Below the pieces are notes generated by a model. The model did no database searches. It was not told the origin of the DNA and saw only the letters and a list, made by a program, of their open reading frames with translations. 64,000 nucleotides of DNA from Ichthyophis bannanicus (lineage: Eukaryota; Chordata; Amphibia; Gymnophiona; Ichthyophiidae), in the NCBI GenBank assembly GCA_033557465.1, contig CM066033.1:17919080-17983079 (forward strand). Direction: 5' to 3'. This document shows positions 42,244-51,946 of this stretch, one piece after another. Each line of letters starts with the position of its first letter. Position 1 is the stretch's first letter. A program made the position numbers and the translations under genes.

Positions 42244-43688
42244 CTATAGCTGAGGCTCTTTGGAGATATCCTGGGCATGTTTGAGCCCAGTGAGAAATTC
42301 TTGCCTTTTATTGTCAGACATAAAAGGACTTAAAGTCTGCAAATGGTCAGTGACTTCTTTTAAGAACATTCCCATGTAAAGACTAAGAATTAATTCTTGC
42401 AGCAAGCATGGAAGCCTGGAAGACTCTTCTACCAAAAGCACCCAGGGTTCTACATTCACGTCCTGGAGGATTAGAGGCATGTCTCTTGGCACTTCTAATC
42501 TTTCTCATTGCAGACTCAACCACAATAGAGTGGTGAGGAAGCTGAGTTTTATGGAAACCTGGACAAGGAGGGACACGATACATGGTGTCCAACCTGCGAG
42601 AATGAGGAGAGGTGGTGAGAGGTGCTTCCCACATCCTTAACATGAGATCATACAGAATCTCATGAATAGGTAAAGGTAGCTGCCTCCTTAGGAGTTTTAG
42701 GATATTGTAAAATATCTAACTCCTTAGCTCTTGGCTCTGACTCTGGGGCCACTGTAATAGAGAGGCCCCGAGCCACCTCTCTGATAAAGTCTTGAAAAGA
42801 CAAGTCCTCTGGAGGAGACATCCTTCGTTTAGGAGAGGATTCCTCCTGTGGAAGAAGCATCACTGCATCGACAGACTCTTCAGAATCCTCAGAGTTGTCA
42901 GAGGAATCGAAGTATCGTCTGTCGGGATGCTCTTGCAAAGCCCAATACCCGTACCGACCGGGATCGGTATCGGGAATCACCGGTACCGGAGTATCGGTAC
43001 CGGAGGGCTGTAGAGGGCAGAGTACTGGCATAGCAGATGCCGATGTCGATGCCACCGGCACTGGAATAGGTGCCGATGGCGGTGCCGGAGCCGGTACCGG
43101 CTGAGTAGTCTGTTGCGGTACCACGGGCGTCGATGCCACAAGGAAAGCCGTCAGACTGCGTTCGATGGACAGAATCCTCTGATCCATTGACGCCGTCAAT
43201 GCCTGGAAGTTGGTACCGGTGGAGGCCACCGGTACCCCAGAGCATGGCACCAGGAGATCTGTCGAGGCCACGCCATCGAGATCATCCTGGAACCCCGATG
43301 ATGATGCTTTAGAGGCCGAAGCCTCTCGCCGGGGTAATTTTGCCGGTGCCGAATCCTCGAGGGCAAGGCCAGAGGCATCTCGATGCTTCGAAGGAGATGT
43401 ACCCTTCGAGGACCGGCTGGATTTATGTTTAGTTACCTGAGATCCATGTGAGGAAGAAGAAGCCCTGGAAGACGTCGATGCTACCGAAGCCGCATCAGAG
43501 GGAAACAGAGTACTGAGCTTGGCAGCTCCATTCTGTCGACCTCTCTTAGACATCATAGAACAGGAACCACAATCTGTAATGGAATGGTCAGGGCCTAAAC
43601 ATTTTAGACACCAGTCATGGGTGTCGGTGACGGAGATAGTACCGCCACATTTGGTGCATTTCTTAAATCCTGAGGCAAGCTTTTCCAT
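42244..43688 (-). pseudogene. DIRS d gag
   Basis: ATG 43688: MEKLASGFKKCTKCGG, then DTHDWCLKCLGPDHSITDCGSC, a Cys-rich N-terminus. A Ser-rich part follows (SVASTSSRASSSSHGSQ), then a Pro/Ala-rich part and LSFQDFIREVARGLSI. The first frame ends at 42660. The C-terminal part continues in other frames: MLRMWEAPLTTSP, VVESAMRKIRSAKRHASNPPG, RTLGAFGRRVFQASMLAARI (42643-42383) and FLKEVTDHLQTLSPFM (to 42244). The protein resembles gag of element c over its C-terminal half. Confidence 0.75.
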
Positions 43689-44116
43689 ATTTAAGGAAAA
43701 AGATTTTGGGCCTAGAGCCCAAAACTGAAGGGCAGCTGAAGAAAAATAAATAGAAAAAAAAGTTTTTTTTGTTGTTTTTTTTAAAGAAAAGAAGAATGAC
43801 CGGCGGTACCGGTATAGCGTCGAGGAAGGCAGACGCGACAGAAAAGAAATAAAGAAAAAATAAGGAAATTCTTCTGCGGTGACAGGAACACGACCTGCTG
43901 GCTCCGCGGAAAAAGAACAACTGAGGAGAGACAGTTGGAAAGGCGGGAAGGCAGCACGCAGGCGCTGTGGGATGCTCCCAAAAGCTTTCTGATTGGACGC
44001 TGGGGAGCGTTCCCGCGCAGGCTCCGTCGGTACCGACGTACCCATATGTGAAGACTCATTCCTGCTTGTTCCTGGAGATAAGTAAACCACGACCTGTTCG
44101 AAGTTGGACATGCCTG

Positions 44117-44370
44117 CTCTATACTTAAGAGCATTTAAGTTTCTTTTGTCTTTACTGGAACCTCTCTGTTGATATGCCCTAACATTCACTCTCTATGCTT
44201 AAGTTTAGAAATATTCCACTGCACATAGCAAGGATTGTATCATAAAGGAATTCTTGGCTCACCCATCTTGGTGTCAGTATTCTCCTCTCCTCCCTCCAGC
44301 TGGTTCCTGAGAGGAACCTCTTCTATTTTCAGGTTCTCTTCTGTGGGATCCGTACAGTAGCCTCTTCTGC
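44117..44370 (-). mobile_element. CR1 copy 4, last segment
   Basis: ATACTTAAGAGCATTTAAGTTTC...GGAACCTCTCTGTTGATATGCCC matches 19270-19325 of CR1 copy 1. It is the continuation interrupted by the hAT element. Similarity fades by about 44200-44370. Confidence 0.65.
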
Positions 44371-44569
44371 CTGTTAGAAAAATGGAAAAGTAACTTCATT
44401 GATAGGGAAAGGTAAAACTTCAGAAGAGCAACACTTGGATAAAAGTGGGATGATTGGAATCCTGCGAGTTCTGAAAATTAAAGTATCCTGGTGGAAAGCT
44501 TTATGAACCTTCTATAGCAATGATATGGAACCAAGACAGGGACACGAAGGAGAAATTTCACTTGCTGTT
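44371..44569. other. Unassigned short stretch
   Basis: No ORF, terminal repeat or recognisable element between the CR1 segment and the DIRS e terminus. Confidence 0.35.
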
Positions 44570-45035
44570 AATTTCCTTTCCTGGAATCCTGCTAGACCAG
44601 TCCAGACAAGTGGGTTAAGTCCCTCTGTCAGCAGATGTTGGAGACAGAGAAAGTGTCAGAAGCCTCAATAAACAGGCTCTGGCATAGAGAGAGGCTCCCT
44701 TAGGTGTCACCCTCAGTATACTTATGTAAAAGCAGAGGAAGCCCCATGTCAACCAAAACGCATTAAAATGCCTCAGGGGACCTGGAACGGTGAGCACCAA
44801 CAAGTGCAACTATGTACAAAGGGCGTAGGCAGACTAAACTGACTTCTGAGCCTGAAACCGAGATGACAGCCTGTCCTTCCAGAAAGCTGTATTAAATGAA
44901 TGACGACCCAAGGCTGTTGCTGAAGAATGCAGTGAGGGGTGGGTCCTGGACTGGTCTAGCAGGATTCCCGGAAAGGAAATTTCTTCTTCCAATTCATCCT
45001 GCTAGACCAGTCCAGACAAGTAGGAAGTACCCAAG

Positions 45036-46016
45036 CTACATCCCTGCTGGGTGGGAAGGAACGGCCGCTTCTACCACAATGACCCCGAAATGCGCCTCGG
45101 CCCAAGCCGCGCCACTACCGCCGGTCGAGGTGGTAGTGGCGCGTGAAAGTGGATAGAGAGGACCAGATGGCCGCACGACAAATGTCAATGGGCGTTCCGC
45201 CCAAGATGCTGCCTGAGCCTGCGTGGAATGCGCATGAAGCCCCACGAGGATGGACTTGTTATGCAGGCTGTAAGCGGATTTGATGGTGTGCTTGATCCAG
45301 TGCACAATCGTAGCCTTGGACACTGCCAGGCCTTTACGCGGCCCAGCAAATAATACAAACAGGTGATCTGATTTCCGAAATGAAGCTGTGACCATATATA
45401 CCGCACTGATGCAGAATAGCGCGGTATATAAGAGAATGTAAATAAATAAATAAAGGTAGCAACGTAGAACTCTCCGGACACTGACTGCTTGAAAATTGTC
45501 CAGAGATTCAGAGCCTTGTTCCTTCAGAAAGGAGGGTAAGGAAATGGTCTGATTCACATGAAAGGGCGAAAGCACCTTGGGTAAGGAGGGCACAACACGA
45601 AGTGACACCCCTTCAGAAGTGAATAAGAAAAAGGACTCTTGACAGGAGAGCGCCTGTAGTTCCAACACATGCCTGGCTGATTTGCTAGTAACTAAGACCA
45701 TCTTTAAGGAAAATTCTCTGAGAATAGCATGCTGGGGAGGCTCAAAGGGAGTCTTCATAAGACTCCGGAGCATGAGAGAAAGGTCCCAAGGGGGAACAAG
45801 TGGACGGAGTGGAGACCTTAGTGTGCAGACCCCACACAGGAAACGACTGATGTCTGCGTGAAATGCAAGCGAATGCCCCGCAATAGGGCCCCTGAGGACT
45901 GCTACGCATACTAAGACAGAGCTGAGAGCAAGCCCATTATCAAGCCGTACTGTAGAAACGCTAGGATTTCTGGAATCTGCACTCACCATGTAGAACACTG
46001 TTGATGAGCGCACCAT
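45036..46016 (-). pseudogene. DIRS e tyrosine recombinase with an in-frame SINE tail
   Basis: The 326-codon frame has ILREFSLKMVLVTSKSARHVLELQAL, where the Arg of ARRxSEL is changed to His, VVPSLPKVLSPFHVNQ, and KSDHLFVLFAGPRKGLAVSKATIVHWIKHTIKSAY. LHAHSTQAQAASWAE follows, with H-x-x-R changed to Gln. Between RRVLRCY and TASFRKSDHLF lie about 20 foreign codons (LYLFIYILLYTALFCISAVY) from the SINE tail at 45395-45454, read antisense without a frameshift. The C-terminus is lost after WAERP in a palindromic GC-rich stretch. Both Arg changes fit CpG decay. Confidence 0.8.
45395..45454 (+). mobile_element. SINE copy 3, 3' tail only
   Basis: ATATATACCGCACTGATGCAG...GCGCGGTATATAAGAGAATG with an AAATAAATAAATAAA end is the last 60 bp of the tRNA-derived SINE, in plus orientation. 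Hairpin at 45400-45425. It is inserted in the DIRS e recombinase. Confidence 0.75.
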
Positions 46017-46829
46017 GACTCAAACAAGCGCCATATGCGAGTGTAAGCCAACGATGTGGATGGGCAGCGTGCTTTAAGCAGAATCTGAACCACCTTAAGC
46101 GAATAGCCTTTATGGACTAGATGCTACTTCTTAACAAGGTCCGCATACCACGGGTGCAAGGACCAGCTGGGTGTGACCAGGACCACCAGAACGGGGTGAG
46201 ACTTGATGCGATGGAGACAACTCCCGATCAGTGGCCATGGTGGAAACAAGTATAGCAACGAGACCACTGGCCAATGCTGGGCTAGTGTGTCTATCCCCTG
46301 ATAGCCGAATTCCCTGCAGCAACTGAAGAAGTCGGAGCCTTTGGCGTTCACAGAAGTGGGCATGATGTCGAACCTGAGTTGGTCCCAGAGACTCAATACA
46401 CTGGAAGGCCATCAGATGGAGTTCCTACTTGCCAGGGTCCAGAGTATGTCGACTGAGAAAGTTGGCTTGAACGTTGTCTACCCCGGCAATGCGTTGGGCT
46501 GAGCGAGATTTCAAGTGCCGCTTGGCGCAAAGGAGGAGTAGCAACATCTCCCTGGCGACTCCAGGGCTTTTGTGTCACCCTGTTGGTTGAGATAGGCCAC
46601 TGTAGTGGCATTGTCGCAGAGGACGCAGACAGAGTGATGGCAGAGTAGCGGGAGAAAGGTCTGCAGAGCAAGGCGGACTGCTCGCACCTCGAGCTGATTG
46701 TAGTCCTACGTTGCTAGAGACCAGCGAGTTAGAAGGGCCCATTGCAGGGGTCGCATGTGGGCTCATGCCCAAGGGACGACATAGATCATCGCTGCCATGG
46801 CCCCCAAAACTTGAAGATAGTCCCACCCC

Positions 46830-47600
46830 AGGGCCGAGCCTGAAGGCAGAACATTTGGAGTTGGCCTGAGAGTCTCTGCAGCTGGCGAGAGGAAGACCCG
46901 CCCAAGGCGGGTGTCAAAGTGGGCCCCCAGGAACTGGGAAGGACTGAGACAGCTCTTGGCGTGATTGACTTCCTAGTCTATATGCGCCAGGAAAGTCACC
47001 ACTTGGGAGGCAGCTGCTAGAGCCTCCAGATAAGACTTTGCCCCGATGAGCTAGTCATCCAGGTACGGATGCATGTGGATACCCTGCTTCTGCAGAGGTG
47101 CTGCTACTACAACCATGACCTTGAAGAAGGTACATAGAGCTGTTGTGAGACCAAACAGCAATGCAGTGAACTGAAAGCGGCATCCTAGCACTGTAAAATG
47201 CAGAAAGCGCTGTTGATCCAGGTCCAGAATGAGTTGAAAGGAGCCATCCTTCTTTGGAACGGCAACGTAGATGGAGTAGTGTCCGGTAGTGGTCTCTGGT
47301 AGAGGCACTGTTCAATGGCCCAAGGTCCAACAGGCAGCGGAGAATGAACTGTATGGCTTCCTGCTTTGTCCCCGAGCCACAAGGGGAAACTATGAAGGTA
47401 TCGTTTATAGGATAGGCGCATTCTAGAACATTGCCGCAGTAGACAATACTGAGGACCCATTGATCGGTGGTGATCTTTTCCCACTTGTGGGCAAATACGG
47501 CCAGATGGCCCCATACTGGAGGCATCCTGGAGTGGGCCAGAGGAGCGTCAGTGGGAGGAGCAGCTAGGGACGGCAAACTTAGAGGGGGCAGAGAAGGAGT
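46830..47600 (-). pseudogene. DIRS e reverse transcriptase remnant
   Basis: 47308-47051 reads HYSIYVAVPKKDGSFQLILDLDQ, RFLHFTVLGCRFQFTALLFGLTTALCTFFKVMVVVAAPLQKQGIHMHPYLDD; the YLDD box is kept, followed by a stop where Trp would be. Upstream VFAHKWEKITTDQWVLSIV (47576 onward) is the usual start of DIRS RT. Thumb and RNase H are in fragments down to about 46400. Confidence 0.75.
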
Positions 47601-48390
47601 CCTTTGTCTGATACACCGCCCAAAAAGGCTGCGACCTAGGGGCAGTGCTGGAGGATGGAGGCCCCGAATACCAACCTGGTCGGAAAGGCCAAGAATCTCT
47701 GAAACTCACTCACCTGGGAGGAGGAAAAAGGGGATGAACTCCAACAAGAACAGTGGTTAGCTGTCTTTGGTTTATCCTCTGGTAAGCGCCTGAGAAGCAG
47801 TTTGCATCATTTCCTGTTCTTGAGATTCCGAGAGGCACAATGCATCCACCGCCTGAGTAATCAATGCTAGAAGTTCCTACTTACGGAATAAATTGACATC
47901 CTGAGCTGCCTCCTGATCTTTTGCTTGGTCATCGGAAAGAGACCACTCCCCCTCTTCCCAATCTGAAGATAGAGAGCTATCCTCTATGGAGAGATGATCC
48001 TGTTCCATTGCACCATCCAGTGAAGCTCAGGAGATCTCTTTTACATGCTGCGTGGACTCTTCTGAGGTGAACTCAGTCAGAGTGCGCTTTTGTGCCCTGT
48101 ATGCTGCCGCTGCCACTGCCACTGGCCTGGAGGAAGAAGTGCTCACTTTGAGGGAAGCTGATGTGGATACCCAAAGGCCTCAAGATTGCCTGAAGAGGGA
48201 TATAAATTGGGCCAAATCTTGATCCATGTTGCCTGTACTGGGCTGCTGTGGCTGCTGCAGGAGTAAAAGAGGAGGAAGAGGGGCATCCTCCAAGGGAGAG
48301 AATGGAGATAAGGCCCTGGCAGCTGAGGAGGGAGCTGATGTATCTTGACGTAAATTGAGGGACCCTGCAGGCTCTTCCTCATGTAGCAGT
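47601..48390 (-). pseudogene. Gag-proximal remnant of DIRS e
   Basis: No clean ORF. Short Ser/Glu-rich frames are left on the minus strand, in the position of gag between RT and the terminus. The assignment rests on position only. Confidence 0.35.
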
Positions 48391-49360
48391 AAAGAGAAAT
48401 TAGACTTACCTGCTAATTGTTCCTTGAGGAACTCCAGTCCAGTCCCTCACCTCTGAGTAGTGCACCTCCTCTCGCAGCATGGAGACTGGGCATGTCAGAA
48501 TTGTGACACCACTGTACATATCCTGCTGGCACTTCCCACCAGCTCCCAGTGATTTAATGTCAAAGCAGACTCAAAGGAGCAACAAATATTAAATACAACA
48601 ACTTAACTCTTAAACTGAATTAAATCCCCCTTAAATAAGAGGATAACTCTCCCTCTCCCGCTTGAAGGAAATAGGACAGAAAGGAGAGAGAAGAAAGAAT
48701 ACAGAGTATACATTGTCTGAGTACAGAAAAAATTTGCTAATTTTCTATTGCCCGGCTGCTGTCACCCCACACAAACACAAAGACTCTGCGGAGGCTGACA
48801 AACCCCGGGCGGGAATCGGGACTGGACTGAAGTTTGTCAAGGAATAACAATTAGCAGGTAAGTCTAATTTCTCTTTCCTTATCTCCCTCCAGTCCAGTCC
48901 CTCACCTCTGGGATGTAACAGAGCAGTAAATTACTGGGAGGGACCTGTCCACCTGGACCCCAAAACCGCAGACCCGAAACAGGCATCTCCTGCCACTTGA
49001 ACATCTAGGCAATAATGTTTACTAAAAGTATTCAAGGAAGACCAAGTGGCTGCTCTGCAAATCTCAACCGGAGGAACCAAGCTATGTTCCGCTCACGAAG
49101 TCACTTGCGCTTTAGTAGAATGAGCCCGCAGCCCCATGGGCACCTGACGACCTTGCAAGATATAAGCTGATGCTATTGCTTCACGGACCCATCGGGAAAT
49201 TGAAGCTTTGCCTGCCGCTTCACCCTTACGCGGACCTCCAAAGAGAACAAACAAACGCTCAGACTAGCAGAACGACTCCAAGACCTTCAGGTATCGCCGA
49301 AGAACTTTATGTCTAACAAACGCAAGCTATGGTCAGATGCGTTCTCATCCGAAAAGAGTA
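48391..49360 (-). mobile_element. DIRS-type element f, terminal part and recombinase end
   Basis: The terminal repeat AATTAGACTTACCTGCTAATTGTTCC (48405) with AACTCCAGTCCAGTCCCTCACCTCTG is inverted at 48806-48875 and partly repeated at 48888-48912, the DIRS end arrangement. It is related to the ends of DIRS a and b. Minus-strand recombinase C-terminus at 49260-48950: LFVLFGGPRKGEAAGKASISRWVREAIASAYIL, RAHSTKAQVTS, then CRAATWSSLNTFSKHYCLD. It is cut on the right by the terminus of DIRS g (about 49361). Confidence 0.75.
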
Positions 49361-49402
49361 GTTACTCACTTGTAACAGGTGTTCTCCAGGAGCAGCAGGA
49401 AT

Positions 49403-51458
49403 GTTGTTGTTAAGTGCCGTCAAGTCGGAGTCGACTCATGGCGACCCTCTGGATAGCTATCCTAAATTGTGTTCGGTCTTCAGTTAGGCGGCTCATTGTT
49501 GACAGACTGGTACCCGTAGCTGCTGTTATTGTAGCGATCCATCTCATTCCTGGACTTCCTCTTTTGCGTTGACCTTCTATCTTGCCAAGCATAATGTCTT
49601 TCTCTAATGATCTCTCTCTTCGCATGATGTGTCCGAAGTATGAAAGTTGAAGTCTTGTCATCTGAGCTTCTAAAGAAAGCTTAGGTTTGATCTCCTCTAG
49701 TACCGACTGGTTTGTTCTTCGGGCAGTCCATGGTATACACAGTATTCGCCGCCAGCACCATAATTCAAAGGCATCAATTTTTCTTCCTGTCTGTCTTTTT
49801 CACTCTCCAGCTTTCACATCCATATGATGTTATTGAAAATACCATGGCTTGAACAAGTCGAATCTTTGTATGGAGAGAGACATCTCTGCTCTTGAGAATC
49901 TTATCTAGGTCTTTCATAGCCATTCTGCCAAGAGCAATGCGTCGTCTGATTTCTTGACTGCTTGTTGCTTCTTTGTTGATAGTTGATCCAAGTAGGTTAA
50001 AGTTATTCACAATTTCAATTTCTTCTCCTTCAATGATGAACCTGTTGATTATGCCAGTTGTCATGATCTTTGTCTTCTTTACATTAAGGTGCAGGTCCAT
50101 TTTGAGACTATGTTCTTTGATTGTGAGAAGCAAATGTTTCAGATCATCTTCACTTTCAGCCAGTAATGTGGTATCATCAGCATAGCGAAGGTTGTTGATG
50201 AGTCTTCCACCAATCTTCACACCTCTGTTGTCTTCATACAGTCCTGCTTCTCTGATGATTTGTTCTGCATATAAATTAAACAGGTAGGGGGAAAGTATGC
50301 AGCCTTGTCTTACACCTTTGCTTATTTTAAACCATTCTGTTTCTCCTTGTTCTGTTCGAACTGTTGCTTCTTGATCAATGTACAGATTGCGCAAGAGAAC
50401 GATCAGGTGTTCTGGTATACCCATGCTTCTTAATGTGGCCCAGAGTTTCTCATGGTTTACACAGTCAAAAGCCTTGCTATAGTCGATAAAGCACAAATAG
50501 ATATCCTTTTGGTATTCTTTAGTCTTTTCAAGGATCGATCTCACATCCGCAATGATGTCTCTCGTTCCTCGCCCTTTCCTGAACCCTGCTTGCACTTCAG
50601 GTAGTTCTTGTTCTAGGTATGGCTGTAGTCTCTTTGAATAATCTTCAGTAGAATCTTGCTGGCATGTGGGATCAGAGCGATTGTGCGATAATTTCCACAG
50701 TCAGTTGGATCACCTTTCTTTAGTACTGGTATAAACACAGATCTTTTCCAGTCAGTTGGCCATGATGTTGTCTTCCATATTTCTTGGCAGAGCCTTGTAA
50801 GTACGGTAACAGCTGCATCAGATTGCTGCAATACTTCTATGGGAATGCCATCAATGCCTGGTGCTTTGTTCTTTGATAAGGCTTTCAATGCTGCTTAAAC
50901 TTCTTCTTTCATCACCAATGGTTCCTGATCATAAGGTATAGGTTGAAACGGCTGTTGGTCCACTTGATATTTATCATATAAAAACTCTGTATATTCCTTC
51001 CACCTTTTCTTGATCTTCTCAGCATCATTCAACATAGAACCTTGAGCATCTTGTAACATTCCAATTCGAGGCTGGAACTTTTTCTTTAACTCTCGCAGCT
51101 TTAGGAAAGCCGATCTTGTTCTTCCTCTAATAGTTTCTGCTTCTATTTCCTTGCAAGTGTCATTGTAGTACTTTTCCTTGACCTGTCTTGCTGCACGTTG
51201 GAAATCTCTGTTGAGTTCTGCGATTGTCTTTCTTTCTCCTTTGGCTTTAGCTTCTCTGCGTTTCTGGGCAATTTTCAGAGTTTCTTCCGTCATCCATTTT
51301 GGCCGTTTTTGCTTTTTCACCTTTTGTAGAGACTTCTCGCTTTCTTCCAGCACGACCTTCTTGATGTCATTCCATAACTCTTCCGGAGCTCTGTCATTTG
51401 TATCTAAAGCAGTAAATCGATTTTGCAGGCAGTCTTTAAATTCCAGTGGTATATTCTC
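49403..51458 (-). mobile_element. BovB-type RTE LINE copy 3, 5'-truncated, 32-bp TSD
   Basis: The 3' end TGTTGTTGTTAAGTGCCGTC is at 49403. The 5' truncation at 51458 lies in the endonuclease-RT linker. The 32 bases before it (49371-49402) are repeated exactly after it (51459-51490), so the copy was inserted in the DIRS g terminus with an unusually long duplication. It retains RT in three open pieces. Confidence 0.9.
49774..51458 (-). pseudogene. BovB copy 3 reverse transcriptase
   Basis: 51458-50895: FKDCLQNRFTALDTNDRAPEELWNDI... KFQPRIGMLQDAQGSML. 50888-50613: KNKAPGIDGIPIEVLQQSD, WKRSVFIPVLKKGDPTDCGNYRTIALIPHASKILLK. 50595-49774: QAGFRKGRGTRDI, CFIDYSKAFDCVNHEKLW (block A), GVRQGCILSPYLFNLYAEQI (block B), LRYADDTTLLAE (YADD), HLNVKKTKIM, NLLGSTINKEA. 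Only two or three lesions (a stop near 50894, a frameshift near 50605), so it is younger than BovB copies 1 and 2. Confidence 0.9.
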
Positions 51459-51946
51459 TGTAACAGGTGTTCTCCAGGAGCAGCAGGAATCAATCCTCAC
51501 ATATGGGTGTCATTGGCGCCGATGAAGCCCCAGCGGAGCATTTCCCCAGGTTTCTATGAAAGCCTTTGGGAATGCTGGCACGCATACGCGGTTCCCTTCC
51601 TGCCTAAAGGTACCATCTTAGCTCAGTCAAATGACATAGCTAAAGACAGCACACAAAAAATGTAAAAGTAAACTATGTACAACTGCAACTCCCAGGGGAG
51701 GAGGGAGGGTTGTGAGGACTGATTCCTGCTGCTCCTGGAGAACACCTGTTACAGGTGAGTAACTACTCTTTCTCCTGGACCAAGCAGGAAGTCAGTCCTC
51801 ACATATGGGTGACTCCCCAGCTCCGGGCTACCGAGGAACCCAGGCTGAACAAAAGAACTCCCTCTAGTCTCAGCAGCAAAGAAAGACTTTTCAAGGACTC
51901 AACCTCCCCCGGTAACCCAACCAGAGGGCAGGAGGGCAGGAGTTGC

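Larger units (their letters stand above)
38459..44083 (-). mobile_element. DIRS-type retrotransposon d, full structure, decayed
   Basis: Inverted ends are at 38459-38640 and 43890-44083 (CATATGGGTACGTCGGTACCGA, GCGTCCAATCAGAAAGCTTT and complement), with an inner terminal repeat at 38705-38815. The minus-strand order is gag (43688-42240), RT (41820-41180), RNase H (41180-40450), recombinase (40318-38900). It shares ends with element c and joins it at 38458/38459 with no host sequence between. Frame breaks are moderate; it is the most complete DIRS copy of the window. Confidence 0.85.
30966..44116 (+). mobile_element. hAT transposon (BED/ZBED-like), enlarged by nested DIRS elements
   Basis: The left end CAGGCATGTCCAAC (30966) and right end GTTGGACATGCCTG (to 44116) are perfect 14-bp terminal inverted repeats. 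The 8-bp sequence CTCTATAC precedes it (30958-30965) and follows it (44117-44124), the target-duplication size of hAT elements. Its own sequence is about 30966-33474 plus the last about 30 bp (44084-44116). Everything between is two DIRS elements inserted near its right end. It sits in CR1 copy 4, at its junction with L2 copy 3. Confidence 0.9.
44570..48390 (-). mobile_element. DIRS-type retrotransposon e, decayed
   Basis: The terminal repeat AATTTCCTTTCCTGGAATCCTGCTAGACCAGTCCAGAC (44572) recurs inverted at 44945-44990 and again direct at 44996-45020. The minus-strand order is recombinase (46016-45036), connecting region with RNase H remnants (46030-46830), RT (47600-46830), then gag-derived sequence (48390-47760) cut by element f. 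It contains a 60-bp SINE tail in the recombinase. Confidence 0.75.
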
